NCBI GenBank assembly: GCA_963830165.1
Contig: CAWHKZ010000008.1
Location: 62,001-126,000 of the forward strand
Length of the DNA stretch: 64,000 nt
Reading direction: 5' to 3'
Origin: Bog-756 sp963830165
GTDB taxonomy: Bacteria > Actinomycetota > Acidimicrobiia > Acidimicrobiales > RAAP-2
Shown one piece after another: positions 44,707 through 52,942 of this stretch. Position numbers and translations under genes: made by a program. Position 1 is the stretch's first letter. Every line of letters starts with the position of its first letter. The notes beneath the pieces were generated by a model, which was not told where the DNA came from, made no database searches, and saw nothing but the letters and a program-made list of their open reading frames with translations.

Positions 44707-46130
44707 GGGGTCGCCCCCCTGCTGCCGGGGAACCGCTCGGCCAGTGCGGCCGCACCCTCCACACGGTCGTCGTAGGGCACCGCCGCCGTGCCCGTCGTCT
44801 GCGTCCCCTCGTGCCCCTTGCCGGCCAGCAACACCACGTCCCCCGGTCGGGCGAGCCCCACCGCCGTGCGCACGGCCACCGCCCGGTCGGGCTCCACGAC
44901 CACCTCGGCCGGACCGGACATGCCCGCCCGCACCTGGTCGATGATGGCCACGGGGTCCTCCGAGCGGGGGTTGTCCGAGGTCAGCACCACGATGTCGGCC
45001 AGGGCGGTGGCGACCGCCCCCATCTCCGGCCGCTTGCCCTGGTCGCGGTCGCCCCCGCAACCGAACAGGCACACGACCCGTCCCTCACCGGCCAGGGCCC
45101 GGACGGCGCGCAGGGCCTCGCCGAGGCCGGCCGGCGTGTGGGCGTAGTCCACGACGACGTGCACCGGGGCGTCGGCACCCACGACCTCCATCCGACCGGG
45201 TACCACGGGGGCGGCGTCGAGCCCGGCCACCACGTGGTCCTCGTCGACACCCAGGGCGACGGCCACGGCGGCCGCCACCAGGGCGTTGTCCACGTTGAAC
45301 CGGCCCGACAGGGGCAGGTCGACGGTGCGCCCCCGCCACGTGAAGCGGGACGACCCGACGGCCGACGTCACCGCGGAGGCCTCGTCGCGCCGGACCGCCG
45401 TCGTCGTCGCCGGGTCCAGCCGCTCGATCAGGCGGGCACCCCACGGGTCGTCGGCCAGCACCACGGCATGGCGGCATCGTCCCGGGGCGAACAGCGACGC
45501 CTTGGCCTCGAAATAGTTCTCCATGGTGCCGTGGTGGTCGAGGTGGTCGCGGCTGAGGTTGGTGAAGGCGGCCACGTCGAACTCGATGGCGTCCACCCGG
45601 TGCTGGGTCAACGCATGGGACGAGACCTCCATGGCCACGACCCGTCTGCCGGCCTGCACCGCCTCGGCCAGGTAGGACTGGAGGTCCGGCGACTCGGGCG
45701 TCGTGCGGGTGCCACCCAGGGTGCCGATCACCTCGGTGGGCCGTCCTGCGGCCTCCAGGATCGATCCGACCAGCTGGGTGACCGTCGTCTTGCCGTTGGT
45801 GCCCGTCACCCCCACCGTGGAGAGCAGCCGGGCCGGGTGGCCCCAGAAGGCGGCGGCCACCCTGGCCATGGCCGGGCGGACCCCGCCGACGGGCACGACC
45901 ACCTGGGTCACGTCGAGGTCGAGGACGTGCTCGCACAGCAGCGACGCCGCCCCCCGGGAGACCGCCTCGGCGGCGTGGAGGTGACCGTCGGACCGCTCCC
46001 CGGGCACACAGCAGAACAGGGTGCCGTCCCCCACCCGCCGGCTGTCGAAGTCGACCGAGGTCACCGGGGTCGAGGAAGGGTCGCCACGGACATCGCGGAC
46101 GGTGACCCCGTCGAGGAGATCGGCCACCAT
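44703..46130 (-). CDS. murE: UDP-MurNAc-tripeptide ligase MurE (meso-DAP type), 475 aa
   Basis: Mur ligase that adds the third amino acid of the stem peptide. The ATP site is GVTGTNGKTTVTQLV, with FTNLSRDHLDHHGTME and the substrate lysine region following. The DNPR motif in VLTSDNPRSEDPVAII indicates meso-diaminopimelate as the substrate, in keeping with dapC, dapD and dapE in this window. The ATG at 46130 starts the family sequence (MVADLLDGVTVRD); GTG codons three and six bases upstream are alternatives. A gap of about 65 bp separates it from ftsI. Confidence 0.95.
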   Translation of the reverse strand: MVADLLDGVTVRDVRGDPSSTPVTSVDFDSRRVGDGTLFCCVPGERSDGHLHAAEAVSRGAASLLCEHVLDLDVTQVVVPVGGVRPAMARVAAAFWGHPARLLSTVGVTGTNGKTTVTQLVGSILEAAGRPTEVIGTLGGTRTTPESPDLQSYLAEAVQAGRRVVAMEVSSHALTQHRVDAIEFDVAAFTNLSRDHLDHHGTMENYFEAKASLFAPGRCRHAVVLADDPWGARLIERLDPATTTAVRRDEASAVTSAVGSSRFTWRGRTVDLPLSGRFNVDNALVAAAVAVALGVDEDHVVAGLDAAPVVPGRMEVVGADAPVHVVVDYAHTPAGLGEALRAVRALAGEGRVVCLFGCGGDRDQGKRPEMGAVATALADIVVLTSDNPRSEDPVAIIDQVRAGMSGPAEVVVEPDRAVAVRTAVGLARPGDVVLLAGKGHEGTQTTGTAAVPYDDRVEGAAALAERFPGSRGATP

Positions 46131-46195
46131 CACCACGTCGACATCCGGGAGGAGGGCTGCGGGAGGGTGGGGTCGGCGGGCGGTGCCGGGCCCAC

Positions 46196-48058
46196 CTAGG
46201 GGCCTTCCGTGACCGCTCCGGCGGGCACGGTCACGTCGCCTGTGCCACCCACGGCCGTGTCGGAGGCTGCCGTGGTGGCCGCGGTGCTGGTGGGAATGCC
46301 GTAGTGGTGGAGGGCGTAGGACATGATGGTGGAGAAGACGGGGGCGGCCACGGCCCCACCGTAGATCGGCGTGGGGTGCTGGAGGACCACGATGGCCGAC
46401 AGGACCGGGTCCTGGGCCGGCGCGAACCCGGCGAAGGTGCCGACGTAGGCGCCGGGCACGTAGCCTAGGTGATCGGCGCTGGGGATCTGGGCCGTGCCGG
46501 TCTTGCCGGCCACGGTGTAGCCGTCGATCATGGCCTCGGTCCCGGTGCCGGTGGTCACCACCGCCTCCAGCATCTGGGTCAGCTCGGCGTTCGTGGCGGG
46601 ATCGATGACCCTGTGGGTCTCCGACGGCGGGGCGGCCGTGACCTTGCCGTCGGGGGCCACGAAACCCCTGATCAGGCGGGGCGATACGAACACGCCGCCG
46701 TTGGCCACGGCGTTGTAGGCGTCGAGGACCTGCTGGGGCGTGACCGCGTCGTCCTGGCCGATGGGCGTCGACCCGATCGAGGTCTCCGTCCACTGCGCCG
46801 GCCCGGGCACGAGCCCCTGGGACTCGCCCGGGGTCCCGAGGCCGGTCGGGCGGCCGAAGCCGAGCAGCGAGATCTGGTCGAGCAGGCGGGTCTCGCCCAG
46901 CTTCTCGGCCACTTCGATGGTCCCGAGGTTCGAGGACTGGGCGAGGATCTGGGTGGCCGTCAACGTCTCGGTCCCGTGGGCCTCGGCGTCGTGGAAGGTG
47001 TACTGGCCCATGGCAAGGGCGGACGGCACCACGAGGGGCGTGCTCGGCGTGACGAGGTTGTCGGCCAGCGCAGCCGAGAACGTCACGAGCTTGAACACCG
47101 AGCCGGGCTCGTACACCTGGGTGACCGCCGAGTTGGACGGGGCCTCCTCCACCCCGGCGGGCAGCGTGTCCGACTTGGCGACCTGGGTCGCCCCCGACGA
47201 GTCGGAGGAGGAGCCGACCTGGGCCGTCAGGGTCGCCGGCGCGGTGCCGGAGGAGGCTCCGGAGCCGGAGCTGGTCGAGTCCAGATTGGCCATGGCCAGG
47301 ATGTCGCCGGTCTTCACGTCCATGATCACCGCCGTGCCGGAGGTGGCGTGGGAGGCGACGATCTCGGCGGCCAGCGCCTGCTCGGTCACGTACTGCACCG
47401 ACTCGTCGAGGGTGAGCTCGAGGCCGGTGCCCGGCTTCGCCGCCGTCGACGAGTTGGTGCTCGGCAGCGCGACCCCGTCGGGCGACTCCATGACGTCGGT
47501 CGTGCCCGCCTTGCCGGCCAGCAGCGACTGGTACTGGTATTCGATCCCCGACGCCCCGGCGCCGTTCCAGCCGACGGTGCCGATGACCGGCTCGGCCAGC
47601 AGGCCGACCGGCACCACGCGCTGCGACTCGGGCACCAGGTTGATCCCGTTCAGGTCCATCTTGGTGACCGCGGAAGCCACCGAGTTGGGCACCCGATGGG
47701 CGAGGTAGACGAATCCGCTGGGCTCGGTCAGCTCGGACCGGAGGGTGGCCGCCGGCAGTCCGAGGACGGGGGCGAGGGCGGCGGCCACCGACGCCGGGTC
47801 CTTGATGATCTCCGGGTCGGCCACCACGGTCTGGCGGGTCACCGTCTCGGCCAGGACCTCGCCGTCGCGGTCGTAGATGCCGCCGCGGATGGCGGGCACC
47901 GTGACCGTCTCGGTGAGCTGGGCCTTCGACAGTGCGGCGTAGTGCTGATGGCCGAATTCCTGGACCTGGACGAGTCGGAGGACCATCAGGAGGAACACAC
48001 CGACGACCAGCAGGCGGATCGCGCGCGTGCGCCGGCGGAGGAGGACGGCGGGGCTCAC
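46196..48058 (-). CDS. ftsI: Penicillin-binding protein FtsI (PBP3-like transpeptidase), 620 aa
   Basis: Division-specific class B PBP that cross-links septal peptidoglycan. One helix near the start (IRLLVVGVFLLMVLRLVQV) is followed by the dimerisation domain (RGGIYDRDGEVLA) and the transpeptidase: SxxK in YEPGSVFKLVTF, SxN in LAQSSNLGTIE and KTG in YTVAGKTGTAQ. A Ser/Gly/Ala-rich insert (about 45 residues after AMANLDS) interrupts the domain before the SxxK. It overlaps the ftsL-like gene by GTGA. Confidence 0.95.
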   Translation of the reverse strand: MSPAVLLRRRTRAIRLLVVGVFLLMVLRLVQVQEFGHQHYAALSKAQLTETVTVPAIRGGIYDRDGEVLAETVTRQTVVADPEIIKDPASVAAALAPVLGLPAATLRSELTEPSGFVYLAHRVPNSVASAVTKMDLNGINLVPESQRVVPVGLLAEPVIGTVGWNGAGASGIEYQYQSLLAGKAGTTDVMESPDGVALPSTNSSTAAKPGTGLELTLDESVQYVTEQALAAEIVASHATSGTAVIMDVKTGDILAMANLDSTSSGSGASSGTAPATLTAQVGSSSDSSGATQVAKSDTLPAGVEEAPSNSAVTQVYEPGSVFKLVTFSAALADNLVTPSTPLVVPSALAMGQYTFHDAEAHGTETLTATQILAQSSNLGTIEVAEKLGETRLLDQISLLGFGRPTGLGTPGESQGLVPGPAQWTETSIGSTPIGQDDAVTPQQVLDAYNAVANGGVFVSPRLIRGFVAPDGKVTAAPPSETHRVIDPATNAELTQMLEAVVTTGTGTEAMIDGYTVAGKTGTAQIPSADHLGYVPGAYVGTFAGFAPAQDPVLSAIVVLQHPTPIYGGAVAAPVFSTIMSYALHHYGIPTSTAATTAASDTAVGGTGDVTVPAGAVTEGP

Positions 48059-48516
48059 CCGGACGTCGCAGCTGTCGTCGCGGAGGTGGCGGCCTGCGGT
48101 GCCGTGTCCGGCACCGGGAGCGGGACGTTGAGGGGGACCTCGGGAAGGTCCAGGACGCTGGGCGGAGCGACCTCCCCGAGGGCCAGTGCCTCCTGGACGA
48201 TCCGGTCGGATGCGGTGAGCTGCGCCACCACGACCTGCATCGTCTTCTGGGACGTCTGCTGGGCGGCGGTCTGGTTCTGCAGGTCGGCCAACCGGATCTG
48301 GCCCTGGGCGACCATCGTGTCCCCGACGACGACGACGAGCAGGCTGGCCACCACCAGCAGGGTGGCGAACCACAGGTGCCCGCGACGCGACAGGCGACGC
48401 CGCGTCGACCGGCGGGGCTGGGGCTCCAGAACCCGGAGCGGCGGGCGGCGGGTCGACGGCCGGGGCTGGGGTGCGGCGGTGGCCCGGCGAGCGGTGCCGG
48501 ATGCGGGCGGGGCCAT
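48055..48516 (-). CDS. ftsL: FtsL-like divisome protein, 153 aa
   Basis: Small bitopic protein with a basic, proline-rich cytoplasmic tail, one helix (FATLLVVASLLVVVVGDTM, about residues 51-69) and a short coiled segment (GQIRLADLQNQTAAQQ). The size, topology and place between rsmH and ftsI are those of FtsL; sequence identity in this family is always low, so the name rests on context. Its ATG overlaps the corrected rsmH stop (TGATG), and its stop overlaps ftsI. Confidence 0.75.
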   Translation of the reverse strand: MAPPASGTARRATAAPQPRPSTRRPPLRVLEPQPRRSTRRRLSRRGHLWFATLLVVASLLVVVVGDTMVAQGQIRLADLQNQTAAQQTSQKTMQVVVAQLTASDRIVQEALALGEVAPPSVLDLPEVPLNVPLPVPDTAPQAATSATTAATSG

Positions 48517-49509
48517 CAGGCGACCTCCCCGTTGGTCGACGGTGCGGTCGCGGTGGGCAGGCGCTCGATGACCCGGAGGCGCGGCGGCCTCGGACCGACG
48601 GTTGCGGGCGATCTCCTCGTCGCTCGGCCGACGGGAGCCACGCCGGACGAGCCGGAACTGCGGGTCGGCCCCGCACACGCAGGGCAGGCCGGGCGGGCAG
48701 TGGCAGTCGCCGGTCGCGGCGCTGGTGAAGGAGGCCTTGACCAGGCGGTCCTCGCCCGAGTGGTACGAGATCACGACGCACCGTCCCCCGGGGCGGAGCA
48801 GGGCCAGCGCCGCGTCGAGACCGGTGTGGAGCTGGTCGAGCTCCTCGTTGACGGCGATCCGGATGGCCTGGAACACCCGACGGGCCGGGTGCCCCCCGGT
48901 GCGCCGGGTGGCGGCGGGGATGGCGTCGCGCACGATGTCGGCCAGCTGTCCCGTGGTGGTAATCGGCCGGGCGGCGATGATGGCCCGGGCGATGCGCCGG
49001 GCGAACCGGGTCTCGCCGTTGTCGGCGAACAGCTGGACGAGGGTGTCCTCGTCCGACTCGTTGACCACGTCGGCGCCCGTCCGACCCACGGTCGGGTCCA
49101 TGCGCATGTCGAGCGGGGCATCGCGCCGGTAGGAGAAGCCGCGCTCGGCCACGTCGAGCTGGGGCGAGCTCACGCCGAGGTCGAACAGGACGCCGGTCAG
49201 GCCCCGTTCGGTGTCGGGGGTGCCGAGCTCCTCCTGCACCTGGCGGACGATCTCACCCAGGGAGTCGAACCGGGAGCGGCGGATGACGGCCCGACGGCCG
49301 AAGACGGCCAGTTCACCGGTGGCGGCGGCCACGGCGATGGGGTCCCGGTCGATGCCGAGCAGGGTGATGCCGGGATGCGCCTCGAGCAGGGCCCGGGCGT
49401 GACCGGCACCGCCGAGCGTGGCGTCCAGCACGAGGCCCGCGGGGACCGAGCCGAGGAGGTCGACGACCTCGGCGGCCATGACCGGTTGGTGGGGGAAGGC
49501 CTGGTTCAT
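48516..49509 (-). CDS. rsmH: 16S rRNA m4C1402 methyltransferase RsmH, frameshifted near 48582
   Basis: Methylates N4 of C1402 in 16S rRNA. Visible blocks: FPHQPVMAAEVVDLL at the start, SAM loop LDATLGGAGHARALL, FDLGVSSPQLDVAERGFSY, PLDMRMDP, ARRIARAI and VISYHSGEDRLVK. Near the end the frame runs on into ftsL. Removing one base near 48582 gives RRSEAARLRVIERLPTAT and the stop that overlaps the ftsL ATG, 330 aa. The ATG at 49509 overlaps the TGA of the upstream frame. Confidence 0.94.
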
Positions 49510-50157
49510 CCGCAGTCCCTCGACCGGCACGATTCGTGCGGGTGGAGCGCCGCGACGTTCCGACCGGGAGGAGGCGGAGGAGGAACCTCCCAGTGGTCCA
49601 GTCGAGGGACTGCGCATGGGCCAGACACGTTCGATGTGCACCTCGGGTCGGGCCACGGCGGCCTGGCCCGACTGGAGCGGGGTGAGACGGGGCAGCGACG
49701 CCGGATGACCCACCCGCTCGGCGAGCTCGGAGGCGGACAGGGCCAGGGCCGAGGTCGTGATGCGCCGGACGGCGACGACGTCGTGGAAGCGGGGCCCGGC
49801 GGAGGGCCGGGGGTCCGTGGCGGCACCGGTACGGGTGGGATCGGTGCCGCGGGAGTCGGTGCCGCGGGAGTCGGAGCCGGCAGGGACGGTGCCGCGGGAG
49901 TCGGTGCCGGGTGCGATGGTGCGGCCGGAGTCGGTGCCGGGTGCGATGGTGCGGCCGGAGTCGGTGCCGGGTGCGATGGTGCGGCCGGAGTCGGTGCCGG
50001 CGGGGTCGGTCGGCGCGGACGGCTGGGCAGAGGCCGACTGGGCCGCGACCGGGTCGGCGACGGCGACGAGGACGGCCGCCCCCCGGCGCGGGCGGCGGGT
50101 GTCCGGAGTGCGACGTTCGGCATGGGCGTGGGCATGGCGGGCGAGGTGGAGGCGCAT
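49506..50157 (-). CDS. Hypothetical protein between mraZ and rsmH with decapeptide repeats
   Basis: From the ATG at 50157 the frame reads MRLHLARHAHAHAERR, a hydrophobic stretch, and then tandem DSGRTIAPGT decapeptides and shorter DSRGT repeats, before FHDVVAVRRITTSALALSAS. The frame then enters rsmH without a stop. A neighbouring frame ends in LDHWEVPPPPPPGRN and a TGA at 49506 that overlaps the rsmH ATG. One extra base around 49600 would make this the true end (216 aa). Whether the gene ends there or is fused to rsmH is open. I do not recognise it. It is likely co-transcribed with mraZ and rsmH. Confidence 0.5.
49831..50010 (-). repeat. Six 30-bp tandem units within the mraZ-rsmH hypothetical gene
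   Basis: Units begin at 49831, 49861, 49891, 49921, 49951 and 49981. Those at 49921 and 49951 are identical; the others differ at three to eight positions, more at the ends. As 30 is a multiple of three, copy changes keep the reading frame and add or remove ten residues. Confidence 0.9.
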
Positions 50158-50165
50158 GGCGTCAC

Positions 50166-50585
50166 TCAGCCATCGTCGCCCATGGTCAGACGGGCCTCTT
50201 CCGGAAGCACCTTCTCCTCCCATGTCTGCCGGTCCCAGAGTTCCACCCGGTCGATCGCGCCGAGCACCAGCACGTCGCCCTCCAGGTGGGCGTACTCCCG
50301 GAGCCTCGCCGGGATGGCCATCCGACCCTGACGGTCGAGCTCCAGCTCGTGGGAGGTGGAGGCCCACAGACGGACGAGGTTGCGATCGCTCCGGCTGACC
50401 GAGGACCGCTCCATCATGGCGTCCATCTGGAGTTCGAACTGCTCCGGGGTCCACAGCGACAGGCAGCCGTCCTGCTCGGGAGCGAGATAGCCGCCGTGCT
50501 CGAAGTGGGGACGGAACTTGGCCGGCAGGATCACCCTGCCCTTTTCGTCGAGCGAGTGCTCGTGTCTGCCGAAGAACCGTGCCAC
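50166..50585 (-). CDS. mraZ: Transcriptional regulator MraZ, 139 aa
   Basis: Controls the division/cell wall operon and itself. It has two repeats of the AbrB-like DNA-binding motif: FFGRHEHSLDEKGRVILPAKFR at the start and HELELDRQGRMAIPARLREY in the middle. A GTG at 50585, with GGGAG about 10 bases before it, was preferred to TTG 50603, which adds six non-conserved residues. It heads the cluster and lies behind a set of repeated GTGG boxes. Its stop is followed closely by the hypothetical gene. Confidence 0.94.
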   Translation of the reverse strand: MARFFGRHEHSLDEKGRVILPAKFRPHFEHGGYLAPEQDGCLSLWTPEQFELQMDAMMERSSVSRSDRNLVRLWASTSHELELDRQGRMAIPARLREYAHLEGDVLVLGAIDRVELWDRQTWEEKVLPEEARLTMGDDG

Positions 50586-50644
50586 TGGACTTTGCTCCCA
50601 CAACTCTCCCCGCAGTGCCCGGTACCCGACTGCTTCGGGCCCCT

Positions 50645-50668
50645 CCCTTTCACACCACTTCGCTCCAC
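50645..50668 (-). promoter_or_regulatory. mraZ: MraZ operator: three boxes at 10-bp spacing
   Basis: On the minus strand GTGGAG (from 50668), GTGGTG (from 50658) and AGGGAG (from 50648) follow each other with a period of ten bases, about 60-80 bp before the mraZ start. MraZ is known to bind TGGGN-type direct repeats spaced by ten, so autoregulation is likely. Confidence 0.6.
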
Positions 50669-51140
50669 CCTAAACCCCTCTCCCCCACTCGTCAACCACC
50701 CGGCACGAACTTCTGCCGGTGAATTCCCAGGTCGGCGGCCACGGCCGGCACCGGTGCCCCCTGTGCCCCGGGCGGCGGATTCCACGGGTCGAACGGGCCT
50801 CTGCCGGAGCCCGCCACGACGGTCGGGGGAAGGTGGCCCCGGTCGTGATGTCGGGTCGACGGCTCTGGTCAGGGAAAACGGCTCTTCCGGCCCGTCGCCG
50901 ACCCGACAGGGTGGGCGGCGGGATGGGGGAAGTGGCGCGATGTGGAGGGATTTCGGTGGGTCGGGAGCCGGTGGTGTGTCCGTCGCGGGGCGTCGGTGCC
51001 GTGTCGGGGAGCATCGGTGCCGTGTCCCGGGGTGCGTCGCCCTCCCGGAGGGTGCGTCGCCGCGGGGCGGCGCGCGCTGGCGGCGGCGCGGGGGTCGAGG
51101 AGATGGCGAGGCGGCGGGCGAGGAGGTGGCGGGGCGCTGG
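50669..51140. other. Gap upstream of mraZ; no gene seen
   Basis: About 470 bp of very GC-rich, partly self-similar sequence. Short repeats include cggtgccgtgtc (twice near 50990-51030) and ggtgcgtcgcc (twice near 51040-51060). Open frames exist on both strands but lack normal codon pattern and known motifs. Part of this must hold the mraZ promoter. Confidence 0.5.
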
Positions 51141-51181
51141 CGGGGGGCGGGGGGCGGGGGGCGGGGGGCGGGGGGCGGGGG
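51141..51181. repeat. Six-copy CGGGGGG array next to the lipoate-ligase-like stop
   Basis: Runs of six G separated by single C occur at 51141-51181 (the last run has five G). It begins seven bases beyond the TAG of the 51189 gene. On the G strand it could fold as a G-quadruplex. Confidence 0.85.
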
Positions 51182-51188
51182 CGCGTCC

Positions 51189-51893
51189 CTACGGCAGCGA
51201 GGAGAGCAGAGCCGCGGTCACGTCGTCCCGCGTGGTTGAGCTCCCGGGATCAGGCGCATCGGTCACCCCGGTGACCGCTGCCGCCAGTCCGGAAGCGGCG
51301 GCGGCCCGTTCTCCCGGTGAGAGGTCGAGGACCTCGAGCAGCTCCGTCGGGTCCCACCGCAGCAGGCAGGCACCGTGGAACCACGCGCCGGACCGGTTGC
51401 GGCGTTGGGCCAGGCCGACGATCTTGCGACCGTCGACCGTCACCTCGCCGGCCCCCACGCCCCCGAAGCAGACCAGGGACGACCACCGGGTGCATGCCCC
51501 CGGCGCCGGCCCCTGGACCCCGACGCCACCGAGCCCGATCCGGCTCAACGCCTCCGCCCACGCCGTCCCCAGCCACCCGAACGCCGCCGTCACGTCGGAG
51601 CTCCACAAGGGGTCCCCGGACGGGATCCACACGTCGACCCAGACCGGGTCGTCGGGTGTGACGAGGACAGCACCACCCCCCGAACGGCGCCGCACCACCT
51701 GGAGCCCGGCCGCTTCGGCGGCTGCGGCATCGACCACCTCGGGCGACTGCGTCGAACCGAGGACCACGGCAGCATGCGTCGGGCGACACAACCCGACCCT
51801 CCGGACGGCGGGATCCCGGTCGACCGACGGCCAAGACCCGTGGAGCTCGGCCGGCGGCCCGATCCGCTCGTCGACCTCCCAGGTACCCGACAC
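51189..51893 (-). CDS. Lipoate--protein ligase A family protein, 234 aa
   Basis: Biotin/lipoate ligase fold (BPL_LplA_LipB). Visible: VVRRRSGGGAVLVTPDDPVW (lipoyl-AMP loop), WSSLVCFGGVG and the lysine motif RKIVGLAQRRNRSGAWFHG. These match lipoate-protein ligases or octanoyltransferases. The protein is shorter than E. coli LplA and lacks its accessory domain, so it may be an amidotransferase-type (LipL-like) protein. The GTG at 51893 is the chosen start. It stands beyond the mraZ promoter region, in the same direction. Confidence 0.8.
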   Translation of the reverse strand: MSGTWEVDERIGPPAELHGSWPSVDRDPAVRRVGLCRPTHAAVVLGSTQSPEVVDAAAAEAAGLQVVRRRSGGGAVLVTPDDPVWVDVWIPSGDPLWSSDVTAAFGWLGTAWAEALSRIGLGGVGVQGPAPGACTRWSSLVCFGGVGAGEVTVDGRKIVGLAQRRNRSGAWFHGACLLRWDPTELLEVLDLSPGERAAAASGLAAAVTGVTDAPDPGSSTTRDDVTAALLSSLP

Positions 51894-52026
51894 GGGTCCA
51901 GTCTTGCACCGGTCCTTCGCCCGGCCTGCTGCCCGCCGTGCTGCCCGGCCGTCACTGCGCAGGACGGTCACATCGTCGACCGCGACACGGCCGTGGTCGC
52001 CTCCGCCCCGCCGACTCCCGTGGCCT

Positions 52027-52557
52027 TCAGGCCGTGAGCTGGCGGTCGCCGACCACGTCCGGGCCGAGATAGTCGGCCCAGTCCTCGCTGGTGTTTCCGC
52101 AGAGGGCCAGCAACTGGACGCGGTGCCGGGGCGCCACCGGGGTCGATCGGAGCACCATGCCCGCCTCGTGGGGCAGCCGATCCTCCTTGCGGGTGTTGCA
52201 CGGCCGACAGGCGGCGACCACGTTCTCCCACGTGTGCGGGCCGCCCTTGCTCCGGGGGATCACGTGGTCGAGGTTCTCGGCCGAGGCACCGCAGTACTGG
52301 CACTTGCCGCCGTCCCGGGCGAACACCGTCCGACGGTTGACGGCCACCCGGTAGTTGTAGGGGATCTTGACGTATCGGATGAGACGGACGACCGACGGCT
52401 CGGGAACGCTCAGCCGCTCCGCCCGGAACACGCGCTCGGTGGCGTGGATCAGTTCGGCCTTGGTGTCCAGCACCAGGAGGACCGCCCGGCGGGACGACAC
52501 GATCCCGAGTGGTTCGAACGTGGCGTTCAGTACCAACGCCCGGCGGGACGGCGACAT
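52027..52557 (-). CDS. HNH endonuclease family protein, 176 aa
   Basis: HNH protein with FARDGGKCQYCGASAENLDH and VIPRSKGGPHTWENVVAACR followed by PCNTRKEDR: two CxxC pairs hold a zinc and the His-Asn-His residues are present. The N-terminal part (LVLNATFEPLGIVSSRRAV) is shared by a widespread actinobacterial subgroup. No intein or restriction context is seen, so the role is unknown. The ATG at 52557 was chosen; a GTG 24 codons upstream is possible. Confidence 0.9.
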   Translation of the reverse strand: MSPSRRALVLNATFEPLGIVSSRRAVLLVLDTKAELIHATERVFRAERLSVPEPSVVRLIRYVKIPYNYRVAVNRRTVFARDGGKCQYCGASAENLDHVIPRSKGGPHTWENVVAACRPCNTRKEDRLPHEAGMVLRSTPVAPRHRVQLLALCGNTSEDWADYLGPDVVGDRQLTA

Positions 52558-52639
52558 CGGGGACCGCACCGGTGAGGCGCCCTCCGACGGCGATGCCGTG
52601 GGGACCGGGCAGAAGGTCGGGCGGTCCACGGGTCCGCTC

Positions 52640-52942
52640 CTACCCGTTCCCGCCGTGTCGCGGTGTCCCGGCGAGCGACGTCGAGCGGCACCATTCGAGG
52701 AAGGTCACCACGTCCGCCCGCTCCGGCACGGCGTCCGGACGTCCGTAGGCGGTGACCATGCGGAACTCCCACAGGCGCCGGTCCGGCAGGGGTAGATGCG
52801 GCGGTGTCCGCCACCAGAGGTGCGGCGCCATCCGCCGGAGCTCCCCCACGGCTGTCCACCACAGGTCGGGCCGACGGGCTACGGCACCGGACAGGGCCAG
52901 GAACTCACGGCCCGGGTGCCGGACGGGTGGGGCGGGTTCCAT
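52640..52942 (-). CDS. Small hypothetical protein, 100 aa
   Basis: Tryptophan- and arginine-rich small protein (RRPDLWWTAVGELRRMAP, HLWWRTPPHLPLPDRRLW). No domain recognised. Its ATG overlaps the stop of the ROK gene (TGATG), so it is probably translated together with it. Codon pattern supports a real gene. Confidence 0.65.
   Translation of the reverse strand: MEPAPPVRHPGREFLALSGAVARRPDLWWTAVGELRRMAPHLWWRTPPHLPLPDRRLWEFRMVTAYGRPDAVPERADVVTFLEWCRSTSLAGTPRHGGNG

Noticed and set aside
49831..50010. CRISPR or minisatellite without coding role
   Set aside because: No spacers, and the 30-bp period keeps one reading frame with good codon pattern, so it is treated as coding.
48055..50601. One giant protein of 848 residues joining rsmH, ftsL and the upstream frame
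   Set aside because: It is produced by frameshifts. RsmH has its own end, overlapping the ftsL ATG, once one base is removed.
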